64,000 nt of DNA from CAYFKJ01 sp964528595 (GTDB lineage: Bacteria; Pseudomonadota; Alphaproteobacteria; UBA2966), in NCBI GenBank assembly GCA_964528595.1, contig CAZGTM010000009.1, positions 26,791 to 90,790 on the forward strand, written 5' to 3'. Below, piece by piece: positions 62,747-64,000 of this stretch. The notes beneath the pieces were generated by a model, which had not been told where the DNA came from, did not search any database, and was given only the letters and a program-made list of their open reading frames with translations. Every line of letters begins with the position of its first letter. Position 1 is the first letter of the stretch. Made by a program: the position numbers and the translations under genes.

Positions 62747-63723
62747 TGGAACAGATGTACGGCTACCTCAACTACATCATGTTCATGATCACCATGATCG
62801 GCATCTATGGCGTCATGGCTTTGGGTCTCAACCTGCAATGGGGATTGACCGGTCTATTTAATGTCGGCGTCGCCGGTTTCTTCGCCATCGGCGCCTATAC
62901 CAGCGCCATCCTGACCACGTCCGAAACCACCAAGCATCTCGGCGGTTTCGACATGCCGTACTGGTTCGCCTGGCCCATGGCCATGGTGGCGTCAGGCATT
63001 ATCGCCTGGGGGGTTGGGCGCATCTGCATCCGGCTGCGCAGCGATTATCTCGCCATCGCCACCATCGGCATTGCGGAAATCCTGCGCCTAATCGTCAAGA
63101 ACGAACAGGAGCTCACCAACGGCGCCCGCGGCATCTCCAACATCAACCGGCCGTTTGAGACGCTGCCCCAGCCTTGGGGGCCGATCACCTACATGTTGTT
63201 GGTGTTCGCCATTCTCATCGTCGTCTACTGGTTCCTCGAACGCGGCCAGGCCTCGCCCTGGGGACGAGTCATGCGGGCCATCCGCGACAACGAACTGGCG
63301 GCCCGGGCAGCCGGCAAGAACGTCGAAAAATTCCGCGTCGAAGCATTCGTTATCGGCTCCTCGCTGATGGGCTTGGGCGGTGCGCTGACGGCGCACTTCT
63401 TCAAGTTCGTCGGCCCCGAAGCGACCCATCCGCTGCTCACGACCTTCCTGTTGTGGGTCATGCTGATTATCGGCGGCAGCGGCAACAACCGCGGCGCCCT
63501 GCTCGGTGTAGGTGTCATCTGGACCCTGTGGTCAACCTCGGAAATCGTGACGAGTCGGTTTGCCGGCGAACTCGGCGACTGGTCGACGCGCGTGCCGTTC
63601 CTGCGCATGTTCCTGATCGGCCTGGTGCTGCAGATCGTCCTGCAAAAGTTCGCCAAAGGAATCCTGCCCGAGAAGCTGCCTGAAGGCCGCAGCGACGTGA
63701 TACCTGACGGCGAGACGAAGTAA
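62746..63723 (+). CDS. Branched-chain amino acid-type ABC permease (LivM-like)
   Basis: 325 residues from ATG 62746; the frame is open farther upstream inside livH without meaning. About nine membrane segments; the GLNLQWGLTGLFNVGVAGFF start and RLRSDYLAIATIGIAEILRL and GSGNNRGALLGVGVIW loops are typical LivM. No LivK-type binding-protein gene follows; a transposase remnant begins 104 nt later. Confidence 0.92.
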   Translation: MEQMYGYLNYIMFMITMIGIYGVMALGLNLQWGLTGLFNVGVAGFFAIGAYTSAILTTSETTKHLGGFDMPYWFAWPMAMVASGIIAWGVGRICIRLRSDYLAIATIGIAEILRLIVKNEQELTNGARGISNINRPFETLPQPWGPITYMLLVFAILIVVYWFLERGQASPWGRVMRAIRDNELAARAAGKNVEKFRVEAFVIGSSLMGLGGALTAHFFKFVGPEATHPLLTTFLLWVMLIIGGSGNNRGALLGVGVIWTLWSTSEIVTSRFAGELGDWSTRVPFLRMFLIGLVLQIVLQKFAKGILPEKLPEGRSDVIPDGETK

Positions 63724-63728
63724 TCACG

Positions 63729-63788
63729 TTTAATGGTGACAGGTACACTTTTTTCGAAAATTGAGAAAGTGTACCTGTCACCATTAAA
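63729..63788. repeat. Long perfect inverted repeat before the RAYT gene
   Basis: 23-bp perfect arms, 63729-63751 and 63766-63788, with a 14-nt loop. It lies 5 nt after the livM stop and 39 nt before the transposase ATG. It can fold as a terminator for the liv operon and is in the position of the REP-type palindromes that RAYT enzymes recognise. Core arm sequence AATGGTGACAGGTACAC. Confidence 0.8.
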
Positions 63789-63827
63789 TGTCGGAAAAAA
63801 TGACCTGGGCTTTCCATAACACTCTGC

Positions 63828-64000
63828 ATGAGCAGAAAACCAAGGATCGTCGTACCTGAATTTCCACATCATGTTGTGCAGCGGGGCAACCGCAAGCAGC
63901 GGACGTTTTTTGCTGACGGTGACTACAGACTCTATCTCTCCCTATTGAAACAGCGGTGTGATGATCAAAGCGTGGCGATGTGGGCCTACTGCCTGATGCC
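63828..64000 (+). CDS. REP-associated tyrosine transposase (RAYT/Y1), 3' partial
   Basis: The first 57 residues of a gene that runs off the window. The opening MSRKPRIVVPEFPHHVVQRG, then NRKQRTFF and AYCLMP (start of the family's CLMPNHxH HUH motif) identify the Y1/IS200-like transposase_17 family to which RAYTs belong. The catalytic Tyr lies beyond the window. RAYTs usually occur as single genes near short palindromes, which fits the 23-bp inverted repeat just upstream. Confidence 0.87.
   Translation, partial: MSRKPRIVVPEFPHHVVQRGNRKQRTFFADGDYRLYLSLLKQRCDDQSVAMWAYCLM

Overview
The window reads as a piece of an alphaproteobacterial chromosome, most like Rhodospirillales or a relative. The grounds are high GC with strong third-position GC, a C4-type 5-aminolevulinate synthase (hemA), a single bifunctional RelA/SpoT (Rsh) enzyme directly after rpoZ, the order rpoZ-rsh-pyrE-pdxJ-acpS-lepB-rnc-era-recO, an LdtR-type MarR regulator and a DUF6898 protein. 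A run of exactly 100 N (39846-39945) marks a scaffold join. Two conserved genes (motA and an acyl-CoA ligase) each carry an apparent one-base deletion, so this is draft or metagenome sequence in which some breaks may be assembly errors.

Layout. 1-6.2 kb: accessory genes, namely a molybdopterin oxidoreductase (5' end missing), a secreted cyclase-family protein, a membrane protein/ECF sigma/membrane anti-sigma-like cluster, an atypical SDR, an RraA-like protein, then a palindromic repeat and an AT-richer TolB-like propeller gene. 6.2-8.2 kb (minus): NYN protein, family 5 uracil-DNA glycosylase, DsbA-like isomerase. 8.3-20.5 kb (plus): the housekeeping block from folK through rpoZ, rsh, pyrE, pdxJ, acpS, lepB, rnc, era and recO to parC. 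20.6-24 kb: a frameshifted acyl-CoA ligase and three minus-strand genes (bpt, thioesterase, RDD protein). 24.3-28.2 kb: a chemoreceptor facing the flagellar stator genes motB and motA, separated by a bidirectional terminator.

28.4-35.4 kb (minus): threonine ammonia-lyase coupled to a penicillin-acylase-family enzyme, a secreted protein of unknown function, and a tight run hemB - phytanoyl-CoA dioxygenase homologue - unusual S-adenosylmethionine decarboxylase homologue. 35.6-39 kb: an IorA/IorB-type molybdenum hydroxylase with its AraC regulator. 39-47.5 kb: accessory region with cytochrome c', a LysR regulator split by the gap, a DUF2161 nuclease-fold protein, sterol desaturase, an ArsR-rhodanese fusion whose 3' end is duplicated beyond an MFS gene, an MBL hydrolase, GNAT, GYD and LysE proteins. 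47.7-51 kb: IcmF, the fused isobutyryl-CoA mutase. 51-58.6 kb: a DMT transporter with a mandelate-racemase-like enzyme, an MFS transporter, a canonical SDR, LdtR-like regulator, EamA transporter, glutaryl-CoA dehydrogenase and RidA. 58.8-63.7 kb: hemA, DUF6898 and a livGFHM ABC transporter lacking a binding-protein gene. The window ends in a REP-associated (RAYT-type) transposase preceded by a perfect 23-bp inverted repeat.

The less ordinary points are: a dispersed palindrome family apparently tied to the RAYT gene; a SpeD homologue that keeps the catalytic triad spacing but has Thr in place of Glu before the pyruvoyl Ser, sitting beside a PhyH homologue; a rhodanese-tail duplication bracketing an MFS gene; and an SDR with Ser at the catalytic Lys position. 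I found no CRISPR array, tRNA or rRNA, and no complete mobile element.
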